A stretch of DNA of 64,000 bases from Pelomonas lactea (GCF_043555885.1 NZ_JBIGHX010000003.1:248001-312000); one strand, 5' to 3'. Counted from the first letter of the stretch, positions 47,596 to 56,813 are shown. Notes: generated from the letters alone by a model not told the origin. Translations and numbers: made by a program.

Positions 47596-48006
47596 ATGCC
47601 CAACCCCTCGGCCTTCTTCGACATCCAGCCGCAGCTCGCGACGCCCATCTACCGGCAGGTGGTGGAGCAGGTGCAGCGCCTCGTGGCCGGCGGGCAGCTG
47701 GGGCCGGGCGACGAGCTGCCCAGCGTGCGCGCCGTTGCCGAACGCCATGCCATCAACCCCATGACCGTCAGCAAGGCCTACAGCCTGCTGGAGGCCGAGG
47801 GCCTGCTGGAGCGCCGCCGTGGCGTCGGCATGGTGGTGGCGGCCGGCGTGCAGCCCGCCGGCGCGTCGGCCGACCGCATGGCGCTGCTGGCGCCGGCGCT
47901 GGCGAACGCGGCGCGGCAGGCGGCCCAACTGGGCATCACGCCGGCCGCGGCGCTGGCGGCCTTTGAGCGCGCGTTGCAAGGCATTCCCGAGGAGAAGAAC
48001 CCATGA
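47596..48006 (+). CDS. GntR-family regulator, YtrA subfamily
   Basis: 136 residues: N-terminal winged helix TPIYRQVVEQVQRLVAGGQL, ELPSVRAVAERHAINPMTVS, KAYSLLEAEGLLERRRGVGM, and only a short C-terminal helical tail (about 50 residues), as in the YtrA group that controls ABC transporters. Overlaps the ABC ATPase start by 4 nt (ATGA) and has a palindrome upstream. Likely represses the operon until an unknown signal is present. Confidence 0.9.
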   Translation: MPNPSAFFDIQPQLATPIYRQVVEQVQRLVAGGQLGPGDELPSVRAVAERHAINPMTVSKAYSLLEAEGLLERRRGVGMVVAAGVQPAGASADRMALLAPALANAARQAAQLGITPAAALAAFERALQGIPEEKNP

Positions 48007-48848
48007 GCCCTGCCCTGGAGGCCCGCCAACTGGGCCTGGACTGCGACGACGGCGCCTGGAGCGCGGCGCGGCCCCGGCTGCTGGACAGCATCAGCTTCGC
48101 CATCCCCGAGGGTGCGGTCGTGGGCCTGGTGGGCCGCAACGGCGCCGGCAAGAGCACGCTGATGCGCTGCCTGCTGGGCCTGATGACGCCCAGCGCGGGC
48201 GAGTCCTGGCTGCTCGGCGCGCCCAGCCGCGCGCTGCCCGATGCCGTGCTCGAGCGCCTGGGCTACGCGGCGCAGACGCCGGACCTGTTCCCGCGCCTGA
48301 CGGGCCTGGAGCATCTGGAGGAGATGGCGGCCGTCTACCCCGGCGTCAACCTGCGCGACGCCGCCACGCTGGCGGCGCGACTGGACCTGAGCCTGGGCCA
48401 GCGCGCCGCGTCGCTGTCGCTGGGCGACCAGCAGAAGCTGGCCGTCGTGCTGGCGCTGGCGCACGACCCCGACCTGCTGCTGCTGGACGAGCCGGTGGCC
48501 AGCCTGGACCCGATCTCGCGCCGCGACTTCATGCGTGCGCTGTTCGCGCTGCGCCACAAGCCCGCGCCGCGCACGGTGCTGGTGTCCAGCCACCTGCTGA
48601 GCGACCTGGAGCGCGTCGTCAGCCACGTGATGTTCCTGCGCGAGGGCCGGCTGCAGCTGTTCGTCGAGTGGGACGAGGCGGTCGAGCACCTGCGCTGCCT
48701 GTCTCGCCCCGAGCGGCCGGCGCAGCTGCAGCCCGGCGAGCTGCACTGGGCCGGCGGGCAGCTGCTGGTGGATGCGCGCCAGCACCCGGCTGCGGCGGCC
48801 TCGCCGGCGCTGGGCATGGAAGACCTGCTGGAGCTGCTGAACTCATGA
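48003..48848 (+). CDS. ABC transporter ATP-binding protein
   Basis: 281 residues. Walker A GLVGRNGAGKSTLMRCLLGL, Q-loop region YAAQTPDLFPRLTGLEHLEE, signature ASLSLGDQQKLAVVLALAHD (S-L-G-D-Q, a variant of LSGGQ), Walker B LLLLDEPVASLDP, switch His in VLVSSHLLSDLER. The C-terminal 60 residues are a family-specific tail. Partner of the membrane protein encoded next; together with the GntR gene it has the YtrA-type operon layout. Confidence 0.93.
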   Translation: MSPALEARQLGLDCDDGAWSAARPRLLDSISFAIPEGAVVGLVGRNGAGKSTLMRCLLGLMTPSAGESWLLGAPSRALPDAVLERLGYAAQTPDLFPRLTGLEHLEEMAAVYPGVNLRDAATLAARLDLSLGQRAASLSLGDQQKLAVVLALAHDPDLLLLDEPVASLDPISRRDFMRALFALRHKPAPRTVLVSSHLLSDLERVVSHVMFLREGRLQLFVEWDEAVEHLRCLSRPERPAQLQPGELHWAGGQLLVDARQHPAAAASPALGMEDLLELLNS

Positions 48849-50029
48849 AGGTCGCTCCCCACAGCCTCGCGGAGGGCGAGGAAGTCCGCCTCGGCGCCAC
48901 GCTGCTGCTGCCCAGCCTGCTGTCGTTCCTGGCGGCGCTGCTGGGCTGGGCGCTGGCCTGGGCCGGCGTGCGCAGCGTGGCGATGCTGGGCGTCGTCGTG
49001 ATGCTGCAGGCCCTGCTGATGCTGGCGGGCGCGGCCGTCATCAGCGGCGTGCATGCCGCGGCGGCAGCGCGCTGGCGGCGGCGCGTGGCGCCATCGGCGG
49101 CGTTGCAGCGGGTGCGCATGGCGTCACGCCGGATGCTGCAGCAACTGGCCGCTCGTGGTGTCGCCGGGCCGCTGCTGATGCTTGTCGGCCTGGCGTGGCT
49201 GCAGCCGGGCTGGGACTTGCTGGCGATGGGGGGCGGCGTGCTGCTGGCCGTGGCCGTCGCCGTGCTGGCGGGCATGGCGTTCGGTGAATGGATGCAGCGC
49301 CTGGTGCTGCCGCCGGTAGTGGCTCGCCTGCGGCTCGCGCGAACGTGGCGCTGGCCCTCCGGCTGGTGGCGCTGGCGCCAGGTGCCGACCTGGCAGCAGG
49401 TCGACCTGCGCCACCCCAGCGGCGCCCTGTGGGTGGCCTGTCTGCTGGTGCCGCAGGCGCTGGTGCAGGCCGCGCACTGGCGCTTCCATGCGTGGGGAGT
49501 GGCCTACACGAGCGGCTGGGACATCGCCCTGGTCGGTCTGTGGATGCTGGGGCTGGGCATGCTGATCCACACGGCAGTCATCGGCCCGCCGCTCCATTGG
49601 CGGGCGCGGCTGGCGCCGGGCGGCTTGTCGGCGGGCAGCTGGGCGCGGCGCACGGTGGTGGGCTCGCTGCTCAACGCCGCGGTCTGCGTTTCCGTCGCGC
49701 TGGCAATCAGCATGGCGGTCAGCAAGCCAGACCTGCGCGTCGTGCAGCTCAGCGCCTGGGCGCCGGTGATGGGCGATGTACTGCTGGCCATGGCGTGGTC
49801 GCTGTGGCTGCGCGGCGGGCGCAACAGCAACTGGCGCCAGGGGCTGGGCAGCCTGAGCCTCGGCGTGGCCGCCATGCTGCTGGCGGGGCTGGCGCGGGTG
49901 CTGGGCCTGGCGTTGCAGCGGGGGCCGGCTCTGCTGGCGGCCGAACTGGCCCTGGCGCTGGTTTTTGCGGTGGCCGCGCAACGCGCCTGGGCCCGGCAAG
50001 ACCTGAACCGCCTCGTGCCGCGCGCCTGA
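48845..50029 (+). CDS. ABC transporter permease-like membrane protein
   Basis: 394 residues with about ten hydrophobic segments, for example LLLPSLLSFLAALLGWALAW, VAMLGVVVMLQALLMLAGAA, LLAMGGGVLLAVAVAVLAGM, GSLLNAAVCVSVALAISMAV. Starts in the ATPase stop (ATGA). No sequence motif of a known permease family was recognised; role inferred from the operon. Rich in Trp and Leu, Arg in loops. Confidence 0.7.
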   Translation: MKVAPHSLAEGEEVRLGATLLLPSLLSFLAALLGWALAWAGVRSVAMLGVVVMLQALLMLAGAAVISGVHAAAAARWRRRVAPSAALQRVRMASRRMLQQLAARGVAGPLLMLVGLAWLQPGWDLLAMGGGVLLAVAVAVLAGMAFGEWMQRLVLPPVVARLRLARTWRWPSGWWRWRQVPTWQQVDLRHPSGALWVACLLVPQALVQAAHWRFHAWGVAYTSGWDIALVGLWMLGLGMLIHTAVIGPPLHWRARLAPGGLSAGSWARRTVVGSLLNAAVCVSVALAISMAVSKPDLRVVQLSAWAPVMGDVLLAMAWSLWLRGGRNSNWRQGLGSLSLGVAAMLLAGLARVLGLALQRGPALLAAELALALVFAVAAQRAWARQDLNRLVPRA

Positions 50030-50068
50030 CGCCATACTGGCCGCCGTCCATCGCGCCCGAGCCCTCGC

Positions 50069-51325
50069 ATGACCCTTGCCGACCGCATCGACGCCGCCGC
50101 CGCGGCCCTGGAAGCCCAGGTCATCGCCTGGCGGCGAGACCTGCATGCCCACCCCGAGCTGGGCAACCGCGAGTTCCGCACCGCCGCCCTCGTCGCCGAG
50201 CACCTGCGCGCGCTGGGCTTCGACGACGTCAAGACCGGCGTGGCGCACACCGGCGTCGTCGGGCTGCTGAAGGGCGGCATGCCTGGGAGCGTGGTGGCGC
50301 TGCGGGCCGACATGGACGCTTTGCCCGTCACCGAGGAGGTCGAGCTGCCGTTTGCGTCCAAGGCGCGCGCGGTGTGGAACGGCGAGGAGGTGGGCGTCAT
50401 GCATGCCTGTGGGCACGACTGCCATGTCGCCATCCTGATGGGCGTGGCCAGCATCCTGGCCGGGCTGCGCGACGACATCCCCGGCAGCGTCAAGTTCATC
50501 TTCCAGCCTGCCGAGGAGATGCCGCCCGAGGGCGAGGAGGGCGGTGCGGCGCTGATGATCAAGGAGGGCGTGCTGGAGAACCCCACGCCCGGCGCGATCT
50601 TCGGCCTGCATGTCACGTCGCGCCAGCCGGCCGGCGTCATCGGCTACCGGCCCGGCCCCACGATGGCCAGCAGCGACAAGCTCAAGATCACCGTGCGCGG
50701 CAAGCAGACGCATGGCGCGGCGCCGTGGCTGGGCGTGGACCCCATCGTCACGTCGGCGCAGATCGTGCTGGGCCTGCAGACCATCGTCAGCCGCACGCTG
50801 GACCTGAACCGCGAGCCGGCGGTCGTCACCATCGGCGCCATCAAGGGCGGCGTGCGCGAGAACATCATCCCGGACTCGGTGGAGATGCGCGGCACCATCC
50901 GCAGCTTCGACGAGGGCATGCGCGACGCGATCCACGAGCGTGTCACGCAGTTGGCGGAGGGCATCGCCACCGCGTCGCGCGCGACCTGCCAGGTCTGCAT
51001 CACGAAGAACTACCCCGTCACGCGCAACGACCCGGTGCTGACCGAACAGATGGTGCCCACGCTCACGCGGGTGGCCAGCACGGGGCCGCGACCCATGGGC
51101 ATCGAGGTGGTCCCCAAGGCGACCGGCGCCGAGGACTTCTCGTTCTTCCAGCGGCTGATCCCGGGGCTGTTCTTCTTTGTCGGCGTGACGCCGCCCGAGA
51201 TCGAGCCGAGCAAGGCCTACTCCAACCACTCGCCGCGCTTCGTCGTCGACGAGCGTGGGCTGGAGGTGGGCGTGCGCGCGCTGGCCCACCTGGCGGTGGA
51301 CTACCTCGCAGCAACCCGGCGGTGA
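50069..51325 (+). CDS. M20-family amidohydrolase (hippurate/N-acyl amino acid hydrolase type)
   Basis: 418 residues. M20D peptidase-like pattern: WRRDLHAHPELGNREFRTAA, ALRADMDALPVTEE, HACGHDCHVAILMG (zinc ligands), FQPAEEMPPEGEEGG (catalytic Glu pair), dimerisation part near VTIGAIKGGVRENIIPD, and C-terminal ATGAEDFSFFQ with a zinc-ligand region. Cytosolic. Cleaves N-acyl or N-aroyl amino acids; the substrate cannot be read from sequence. 39 nt after the permease gene, so possibly the last gene of that operon. Confidence 0.93.
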   Translation: MTLADRIDAAAAALEAQVIAWRRDLHAHPELGNREFRTAALVAEHLRALGFDDVKTGVAHTGVVGLLKGGMPGSVVALRADMDALPVTEEVELPFASKARAVWNGEEVGVMHACGHDCHVAILMGVASILAGLRDDIPGSVKFIFQPAEEMPPEGEEGGAALMIKEGVLENPTPGAIFGLHVTSRQPAGVIGYRPGPTMASSDKLKITVRGKQTHGAAPWLGVDPIVTSAQIVLGLQTIVSRTLDLNREPAVVTIGAIKGGVRENIIPDSVEMRGTIRSFDEGMRDAIHERVTQLAEGIATASRATCQVCITKNYPVTRNDPVLTEQMVPTLTRVASTGPRPMGIEVVPKATGAEDFSFFQRLIPGLFFFVGVTPPEIEPSKAYSNHSPRFVVDERGLEVGVRALAHLAVDYLAATRR

Positions 51326-51368
51326 GCAGCCTTTGCGGGCAGCGGTGATGTAGCCCTTGCGGCAACTG

Positions 51369-51401
51369 GCGCGGGCGTGGTGGCGGTATCCACGCCCGCG
51401 C
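51369..51401 (+). terminator. Strong hairpin after the M20 gene
   Basis: 12-bp perfect stem GCGCGGGCGTGG / CCACGCCCGCGC, 9-nt loop, starting 43 nt after the stop. No U-run follows, so terminator activity is only likely, not clear. Confidence 0.45.
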
Positions 51402-51488
51402 ACAGGCCGTGAGTCAAAACGTCCAATGCCGCGTGCGCTTGTTTCAGGTCAAGATAGGCGGCATGAAGCAACAGCCGGGAGAACTCAA

Positions 51489-51719
51489 TTGGATTGGGTC
51501 CTCATAGTCTTCGTTCTGTTCAAGGGTGGGGTGTTCCTCGCGGGCATGTACTTCGCGATCAAGTGGCATTACGACCGTGAGAAGCAGTGGGCGGACCGGC
51601 GCGTGTTGCTGCGCGCGGGAGCCAGGTTCCTGGCCGTCTTCGCGGTGTTGCTTCTCGTGCTGCTCGCCCTGACTTTCGGTCTCGCCAGGATGCTGGGCAT
51701 GGACTTGAGCCTCCCTTGA
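51489..51719 (+). CDS. Small membrane protein of unknown function (TTG start)
   Basis: 76 residues. Two membrane helices: LDWVLIVFVLFKGGVFLAGM at the start and FLAVFAVLLLVLLALTFGLA near the end, with a basic middle (WHYDREKQWADRRVLLRAGA). The start is taken as TTG 51489 because GGGAG lies 6 nt upstream; no ATG exists in frame nearby. No family recognised. Convergent with flgH; the 147 nt to flgH contain no gene. Confidence 0.5.
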   Translation: MDWVLIVFVLFKGGVFLAGMYFAIKWHYDREKQWADRRVLLRAGARFLAVFAVLLLVLLALTFGLARMLGMDLSLP

Positions 51720-51866
51720 AGGCAGGCAACCGCGCATGGGGGCAGGGGGCTGATGGCCGCGCCTGCGCGTGCCGGACAGGGGGGCGTCCGGGCGATCCGG
51801 GCTTTCGGCTTCACTGAGCGCCAGCGCTGCAAAGCCAGAGCGCTTGAATGCGCCCGCAACCGACGC

Positions 51867-52544
51867 TCAGCTCGGTGCGATGTTCAGGAAGAAGCGTGAC
51901 AGCCAGCCGATGGCGTGAGCGTCCGACGTGGCGCCGCGGCCGCGTTGCTCGATGCGGACGTTGGCCACCGCCGTGGACGCCACCGCGTTGCCCTGGCCGA
52001 TGGAGCGCGGGTCCACCTGGCCGGAGAAGCGCAGCACGTCCACATTGCGGTTCACGCCGATCTGCTTCTCGCCGCTGATCATCAGGTGGCCGTTGGGCAG
52101 CACGCCGGTCACGACGGCCGTGATGGCGCCGGTGAACTCGTTGGTGTTCTGGTTGCTGCCCTTGCCCTTGTTGTCGTTGGCGGACGTGGCGCCGGCGCTG
52201 GCGCGGCCGAAGGAGTTGCCCGAGACCAGCGGCAGCGCGCTGACGCCCGCGGACAGGCTGCCGGACTTGCTCAGCTCGCTGGTGCTGGTCTGCGACGCCG
52301 ACACGCGCTCGGTGATGTTGATCGTCAGCGTGTCGCCGACGAGGCGCGCGCGGTGGTCCTCGAACAGCGGCCGGTAGCTGGCGCCCTGGTAGATGGCGCC
52401 GTTGCTGGCCGCGACGGGCTGCACCTGCGGCAGGTTGACGACCGGCGTGGACGCCAGCTCCACGCGCGGCTCGGGGTAGGGCGTGGCGCAGCCGGCAAGC
52501 AATGCCGCAGCGATGACGACAGTGGTGGAGCAAACAAACTTCAT
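51867..52544 (-). CDS. flgH: Flagellar L-ring lipoprotein FlgH
   Basis: 225 residues from ATG 52544. Lipoprotein signal TTVVIAAALLAGCATPYPEP with the lipobox L-L-A-G-C. FlgH forms the outer-membrane ring. Signature RLVGDTLTINITERVSASQT, FTGAITAVVTGVLPNGHLMI and DVLRFSGQVDPRSIGQGNAV are typical. In-frame codons upstream to 52622 would block the signal peptide and are not used. 122 nt after flgG; flgI does not follow here. Confidence 0.96.
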   Translation of the reverse strand: MKFVCSTTVVIAAALLAGCATPYPEPRVELASTPVVNLPQVQPVAASNGAIYQGASYRPLFEDHRARLVGDTLTINITERVSASQTSTSELSKSGSLSAGVSALPLVSGNSFGRASAGATSANDNKGKGSNQNTNEFTGAITAVVTGVLPNGHLMISGEKQIGVNRNVDVLRFSGQVDPRSIGQGNAVASTAVANVRIEQRGRGATSDAHAIGWLSRFFLNIAPS

Positions 52545-52666
52545 GACGATTTCTCCATTCATCAGGCCGCGCAGCTGGCCGCTCCTCCAGCGGCAGCCAT
52601 GGAGCCGGCTTTGCCGGGCCATCGGCTGCGCCCCCTGGGGGGAGCGCGTGAGCGCTACGGGGGGAG
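52545..52666 (-). other. flgG-flgH spacer with repeat-like GC palindromes
   Basis: 122 nt. On the plus strand it contains GCCCCCTGGGGGG-type and GAGCGCGTGAGCGCT hairpins and GAGCCGGCTTTGCCGG. The style recalls the intergenic repeats elsewhere, but the conserved TCGAT and GTTCA loops are missing. The last part supplies the flgH RBS (GGAGAAA). Confidence 0.35.
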
Positions 52667-53449
52667 CTAGATCTGGGCGAGCTTCTGCAGCATCTGGTCG
52701 GACGTCTGCACGGCCTTGGAGTTCAGCTCGTAGGCGCGCTGCGTCTGGATCATCTGCACCAGTTCCTCGACGACGTTGACGTTGGACGTCTCCACGAAAC
52801 CCTGCTGCAGCGCACCCATGCCGTTGTTGCTGGGCGCGCCGGTGTTGGGCGTGCCGCTGGAGGCGGTCTCGGCGAACAGGTTCTGGCCCTTGGGGTCCAG
52901 GCCGGCGGGGTTCACGAAGTTGGCGAGCTGGATCTGGCCCACCGTCTGCGCGGCCGCCTGGCCGGGCAGCGTCACGCTGACGGTGCCGTCGTTGCCGATG
53001 GTCAGCGTCTGCGCGTTCTGCGGGATCGTGATGCCGGGCAGCACCGTGTAGCCGTTGCTCGTGACCATCTGGCCGTTGGCGTTGAGCTGGAAGCTGCCGT
53101 CGCGGGTGTAGTTGGTCGTGCCGTCGGGCATCTGGATCTGGAAGAAGCCGTCGCCCTTGATGGCCAGGTCCAGGTTGTTGCTGGTCTGCTGCAGGTTGCC
53201 CTGCGTGTAGATGCGCGCGGTGGCCACCGGGCGCACGCCCAGGCCCACCTGCAGGCCGGTGGGCAGCGTGGTCTGCTCGGTGCTGTTCGCGCCGGCCTGG
53301 CGCATGTTCTGGTAGATCAGGTCCTCGAACACCGCGTGCGAGCGCTTGTAGCCGTTGGTGGCCACGTTGGCGAGGTTGTGCGAGATGTTGTCCAGCTGGG
53401 TCTGCTGGGCTTCCATGCCGGTCTTGGCGATCCAGAGCGAGCGCATCAT
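52667..53449 (-). CDS. flgG: Distal rod protein FlgG
   Basis: 260 residues. MMRSLWIAKTGMEAQQTQLD and NISHNLANVATNGYKRSHAV at the N-terminus; NVVEELVQMIQTQRAYELNS at the C-terminus; both are diagnostic of FlgG. Typical length (260 in E. coli). 22 nt after flgF. Confidence 0.97.
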   Translation of the reverse strand: MMRSLWIAKTGMEAQQTQLDNISHNLANVATNGYKRSHAVFEDLIYQNMRQAGANSTEQTTLPTGLQVGLGVRPVATARIYTQGNLQQTSNNLDLAIKGDGFFQIQMPDGTTNYTRDGSFQLNANGQMVTSNGYTVLPGITIPQNAQTLTIGNDGTVSVTLPGQAAAQTVGQIQLANFVNPAGLDPKGQNLFAETASSGTPNTGAPSNNGMGALQQGFVETSNVNVVEELVQMIQTQRAYELNSKAVQTSDQMLQKLAQI

Positions 53450-53471
53450 GGTGGGGGTTCCTTCCTACTGC

Positions 53472-54203
53472 TCAGGTGCTGCCGAGCAGCTTGGCGGACT
53501 GTTGGCCCTGGGTCTGGGCGATCTGCATCAGCTTCATCTGCTGCTCGAACTGGCGGCCGGCGGCGATCATGGCCACCATGGTCTCGACGGCGCTGACGTT
53601 GGAGCCTTCCAGCGCGCCGTCCTGCAGCCGGGCGGCCGGGTCGGCGGGCAGGTCGCCGTCGGCGGCGCGGAACAGCCCGTCGTCGCCGCGCGTCAGCTGT
53701 GCCGTCGCTTCGGGCGTCACGAGCTTGAGCCGGCCCACCGTCGTCGGCTTCTGGTTGGGCGACTTGGCGCTGATGGTGCCGTCGCTGCCGATGGACACCT
53801 CGCTGTTCTGCGGGATGTTGATCGGCCCGCCGTCGCCCAGCACCGGCATGCCGTTGCGCATCACGAGCAGGCCTTCGGCGTTCACGTCCAGCGAGCCGGC
53901 GCGGGTGTAGGCCTCGGTGCCGTCGTTGGCCTGCACGGCCAGCCAGGCCTTGCCCTGCATGGCCACGTCCATGTTGCGGCCGGTCGGCGTGAGGGCGCCG
54001 GGCGCGTCGTTGTAGCCGATGGTGGTTTCCAGCGCGAATGCGCGGGTGGACGCGCCGTCGCCGCGCACCGGCACCGCGCGAAACGCCTGCAGCTCCGCGC
54101 GGAAGCCGTTGGTCGTGACGTTGGCGAGGTTGTGCGAGAGCACGTCCTGCCGCTGCATGGCCGCCTTGGCGCCGGCCATCGAGAGGTAGATCATGCGGTC
54201 CAT
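53472..54203 (-). CDS. flgF: Proximal rod protein FlgF
   Basis: 243 residues: MDRMIYLSMAGAKAAMQRQD, VLSHNLANVTTNGFRAELQA, and GALEGSNVSAVETMVAMIAA. Rod subunit between FlgC and FlgG. 25 nt after flgE. Confidence 0.97.
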   Translation of the reverse strand: MDRMIYLSMAGAKAAMQRQDVLSHNLANVTTNGFRAELQAFRAVPVRGDGASTRAFALETTIGYNDAPGALTPTGRNMDVAMQGKAWLAVQANDGTEAYTRAGSLDVNAEGLLVMRNGMPVLGDGGPINIPQNSEVSIGSDGTISAKSPNQKPTTVGRLKLVTPEATAQLTRGDDGLFRAADGDLPADPAARLQDGALEGSNVSAVETMVAMIAAGRQFEQQMKLMQIAQTQGQQSAKLLGST

Positions 54204-54228
54204 CGCGCGCCCTCAGTCTGTGTCGAGG

Positions 54229-55608
54229 TCAGCGGAGGTTGACGATGGTCTGCAGGACCTGGTCCTGCGTCTTGATCGTCTGCGCATTGGCCTGGTAGGC
54301 GCGCTGGGCCGTCACCATGTTGACGAGCTCGGCGGTCAGGTCGACATTGCTTTCCTCCAGCGCGCCGGCCTGCAGCGCACCCATGTTGCCGTCGCCCGGC
54401 ACGCCCACCACGGCATCGCCCGAGGCGACGGTGCGGATCCACACGTTGCCGCCCATGGTCTGCAGGCCCTGCGGGTTGCGGAACGTCGCCAGCTCCACCT
54501 GGCCGGCGGGCTTGCTCTGGCCGTTGGAGTAGCGGGCCTGCACGATGCCGTTGCTGGCCACCGTGATGCCGGTCAGCTGGCCCGGCGCATAGCCGTCCTG
54601 CTTGATGTCGGTGACGGCGAAGCTGCTGCCGTTCTCGCTGATCTTGGTCAGGTCGATCTTGATGCCGGAGGGCGGTGTCGTCGTCGAGTCGCCGATCGGC
54701 AGCGTGGCGTTGCCGCGCGAGCTGGTGCCGGCCGGAATGATCAGGTTGATCGGGCTGGTGGTGGCCGGCGGTACGGGCGCGCTGCCGAGGATGGTGGCGG
54801 GGTTGCCGCCCGTGGGCGGGAAGGTGATCGTTGTGTAGGGCGTGGTCGGGTTGTTGTTGGCGTCCAGCACGATGGCGGCATTGGCCGCATCGACGGTCAC
54901 CGGGGAGCCGTTGGCGGTGACGTAGACGTTCCAGACATCGTTGGGCGGCGTGGCGCCGCTGGGGTCCGCCGCGCGCTGGAAGTAGAACGTCACGGCCACG
55001 TCCTGGCCCTTGGCGTCGTACACCGTCATGGACGTCGCGTTGTTGTACGTCGTGCTGTCCTTGAGGTCGATGGTGGTGCCCAGGCCACCGCCGGGCGCGG
55101 TGGTCTTCAGGCGGGAGTCCAGGTTGAACTCCATCTTGACCTCCGACGTCACCGCCGGCGGGATGCCGCTGGTGGGCAGCTGCAGCGGCGTCGCCGTGCC
55201 GGGCTGGATGACGCCGGAGCCGTTGGCCGGGTAGCCCATCAGCTTCAGGCCGTCGTTGTTGACGACGAAGCCGTCCTTGCTGACCTTGAACTGGCCGTTG
55301 CGCGTGTAGCGCGTCGGGTTCACGCCGTCGCTGACCTGGAAGAAGCCGCCGCCGTTGATGGCGAGGTCCATGGGGTTCTCGGTCGTCGTGATGTTGCCCT
55401 GCGTGAACTGCTGCGCCACCGACTGCAGCGTGGTGCCGATGCCGATCTGGCTCTGGCCGGCGCCGTTCAGCGCGGCGGCATAGACGTCGGCGAATTCCGC
55501 ACGCGACCCCTTGGCGCCGTAGGTGCCCGAGTTGGCGATGTTGTTGCCGATGACGTCCAGGTTCTTGGACGCGGCGTTGAGCCCGGAGAGGCCTTGCTGG
55601 AATGCCAT
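54229..55608 (-). CDS. flgE: Hook protein FlgE
   Basis: 459 residues. MAFQQGLSGLNAASKNLDVI and GNNIANSGTYGAKGSRAEFA at the N-terminus; EESNVDLTAELVNMVTAQRA at the C-terminus. The middle hook domains include many Thr/Pro repeats. Monomer of the hook, with length set by FliK (not in this window). Confidence 0.97.
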   Translation of the reverse strand: MAFQQGLSGLNAASKNLDVIGNNIANSGTYGAKGSRAEFADVYAAALNGAGQSQIGIGTTLQSVAQQFTQGNITTTENPMDLAINGGGFFQVSDGVNPTRYTRNGQFKVSKDGFVVNNDGLKLMGYPANGSGVIQPGTATPLQLPTSGIPPAVTSEVKMEFNLDSRLKTTAPGGGLGTTIDLKDSTTYNNATSMTVYDAKGQDVAVTFYFQRAADPSGATPPNDVWNVYVTANGSPVTVDAANAAIVLDANNNPTTPYTTITFPPTGGNPATILGSAPVPPATTSPINLIIPAGTSSRGNATLPIGDSTTTPPSGIKIDLTKISENGSSFAVTDIKQDGYAPGQLTGITVASNGIVQARYSNGQSKPAGQVELATFRNPQGLQTMGGNVWIRTVASGDAVVGVPGDGNMGALQAGALEESNVDLTAELVNMVTAQRAYQANAQTIKTQDQVLQTIVNLR

Positions 55609-55639
55609 GGGGGAGTCCTTGCAGTCGTGCGGTAGGGGT

Positions 55640-56296
55640 TCAGTTGACGGACGAGACGGCCGTGTAGTCCACCGGGCCGAGCCGGTCGAGGTTCAGCTTG
55701 AGGCTGCCGTTCTCGCTGTAGACGGCATTGACCTTGTCGTAGGCATAGGTCGTCGACGCGACGGCGGCCGTGCCGTTGGTGGCGGTGATGCGGTACTTGA
55801 CCTCCATCCCTTCCGCGGCCTTCGTGCCGGCGGGCCAGGAGAAGGTCTGGCGGCCCGAGCCCTGGGCGCCCAGCTGCACCGTGTCGATGACGGCACCGGC
55901 GCCGTTGAGGATCTCCAGCTTCACGTTCTTGGCCGCGCCGTCCAGCTCGTAGCTGCCTTCGGCGGCGAGGCTGCCGTCCTCGCCCTTGACGACCTGGATC
56001 TTGTCGCTGGGCACGCTGACCTCGCGGCCCACCAGCGAGATGGACTGCAGCGCCTGCATCTGGCCCAGCTGGCCGCCCAGGCTCTTGATGCTGGTGTCCA
56101 GCGTCGACAGGCTGGTGACCTGCTGGATCTGCGCCATCTGGCTCGTCACCTGGGCGTTGTCCATCGGGTTCAGCGGGTCCTGGTTGTTCATCTGTGCGAC
56201 GAGCAGCTTCAGGAAGCGGTCCTGCGTCTCCGCCGCGTTCTTGGCCGAGGTCGTCGGCGTCTTGGTGGTGCTGCCGTTCAGCGCGGTGACGTCCAT
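55640..56296 (-). CDS. flgD: Hook cap / scaffolding protein FlgD
   Basis: 218 residues. N-terminal DRFLKLLVAQMNNQDPLNPM with the conserved Q-x-P-L, then the hook-capping beta domains containing VNGVAVS-like DKIQVVKGEDGSL and KLEILNGAGAVIDTVQLGAQ. Needed only during hook growth. 31 nt before flgE. Confidence 0.96.
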   Translation of the reverse strand: MDVTALNGSTTKTPTTSAKNAAETQDRFLKLLVAQMNNQDPLNPMDNAQVTSQMAQIQQVTSLSTLDTSIKSLGGQLGQMQALQSISLVGREVSVPSDKIQVVKGEDGSLAAEGSYELDGAAKNVKLEILNGAGAVIDTVQLGAQGSGRQTFSWPAGTKAAEGMEVKYRITATNGTAAVASTTYAYDKVNAVYSENGSLKLNLDRLGPVDYTAVSSVN

Positions 56297-56312
56297 GGCG
56301 GTTCCTCAGCGG

Positions 56313-56729
56313 TCAGGACTGACCGAGTTGCAGTGTCTTGAGCAGCAGGCTCTTGGCCGTGCTCATGACTTCGATGTTGTTCTGGTAGGAGCGCGACGCC
56401 GAGATCATGTTGACCATCTCTTCCACCGGGTTCACGTTGGAGTAGGTCACGTAGCCGTCGGCGTCGGCCTGCGGATGCTTGGGGTCGTGGACGCGGCGGC
56501 CGGGCGTCTGGTCCTCGGTGATGTTGGTCACGCGCACGCCGGCGTTGCCGCTGTCGTTGCCCGCGCCCATCAGCGCCGTCTGGAACACCACCTGCCGCGC
56601 CTTGTAGGCCTGGCCGTCGGGGCCGGCCACCGTGTCGGCGTTGGCCAGGTTGCTGGCCACCACATTGAGCCGCTGGCTCTGCGCGCTGACCGCGCTGCCG
56701 GAGACATTGAAGATCTGGAACATCGACAT
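56313..56729 (-). CDS. flgC: Proximal rod protein FlgC
   Basis: 138 residues: MSMFQIFNVSGSAVSAQSQR, LNVVASNLANADTVAGPDGQ, and NPVEEMVNMISASRSYQNNI. Typical FlgC length. 16 nt before flgD. Confidence 0.97.
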   Translation of the reverse strand: MSMFQIFNVSGSAVSAQSQRLNVVASNLANADTVAGPDGQAYKARQVVFQTALMGAGNDSGNAGVRVTNITEDQTPGRRVHDPKHPQADADGYVTYSNVNPVEEMVNMISASRSYQNNIEVMSTAKSLLLKTLQLGQS

Positions 56730-56813
56730 GGTTCAGGCCCTCCAGAAGCCATGGATGGAGCCGGCGCGACCGAGCAGACCGCGGCGGCGGTGCCAATCAA
56801 GGCGCAAAGCGGA

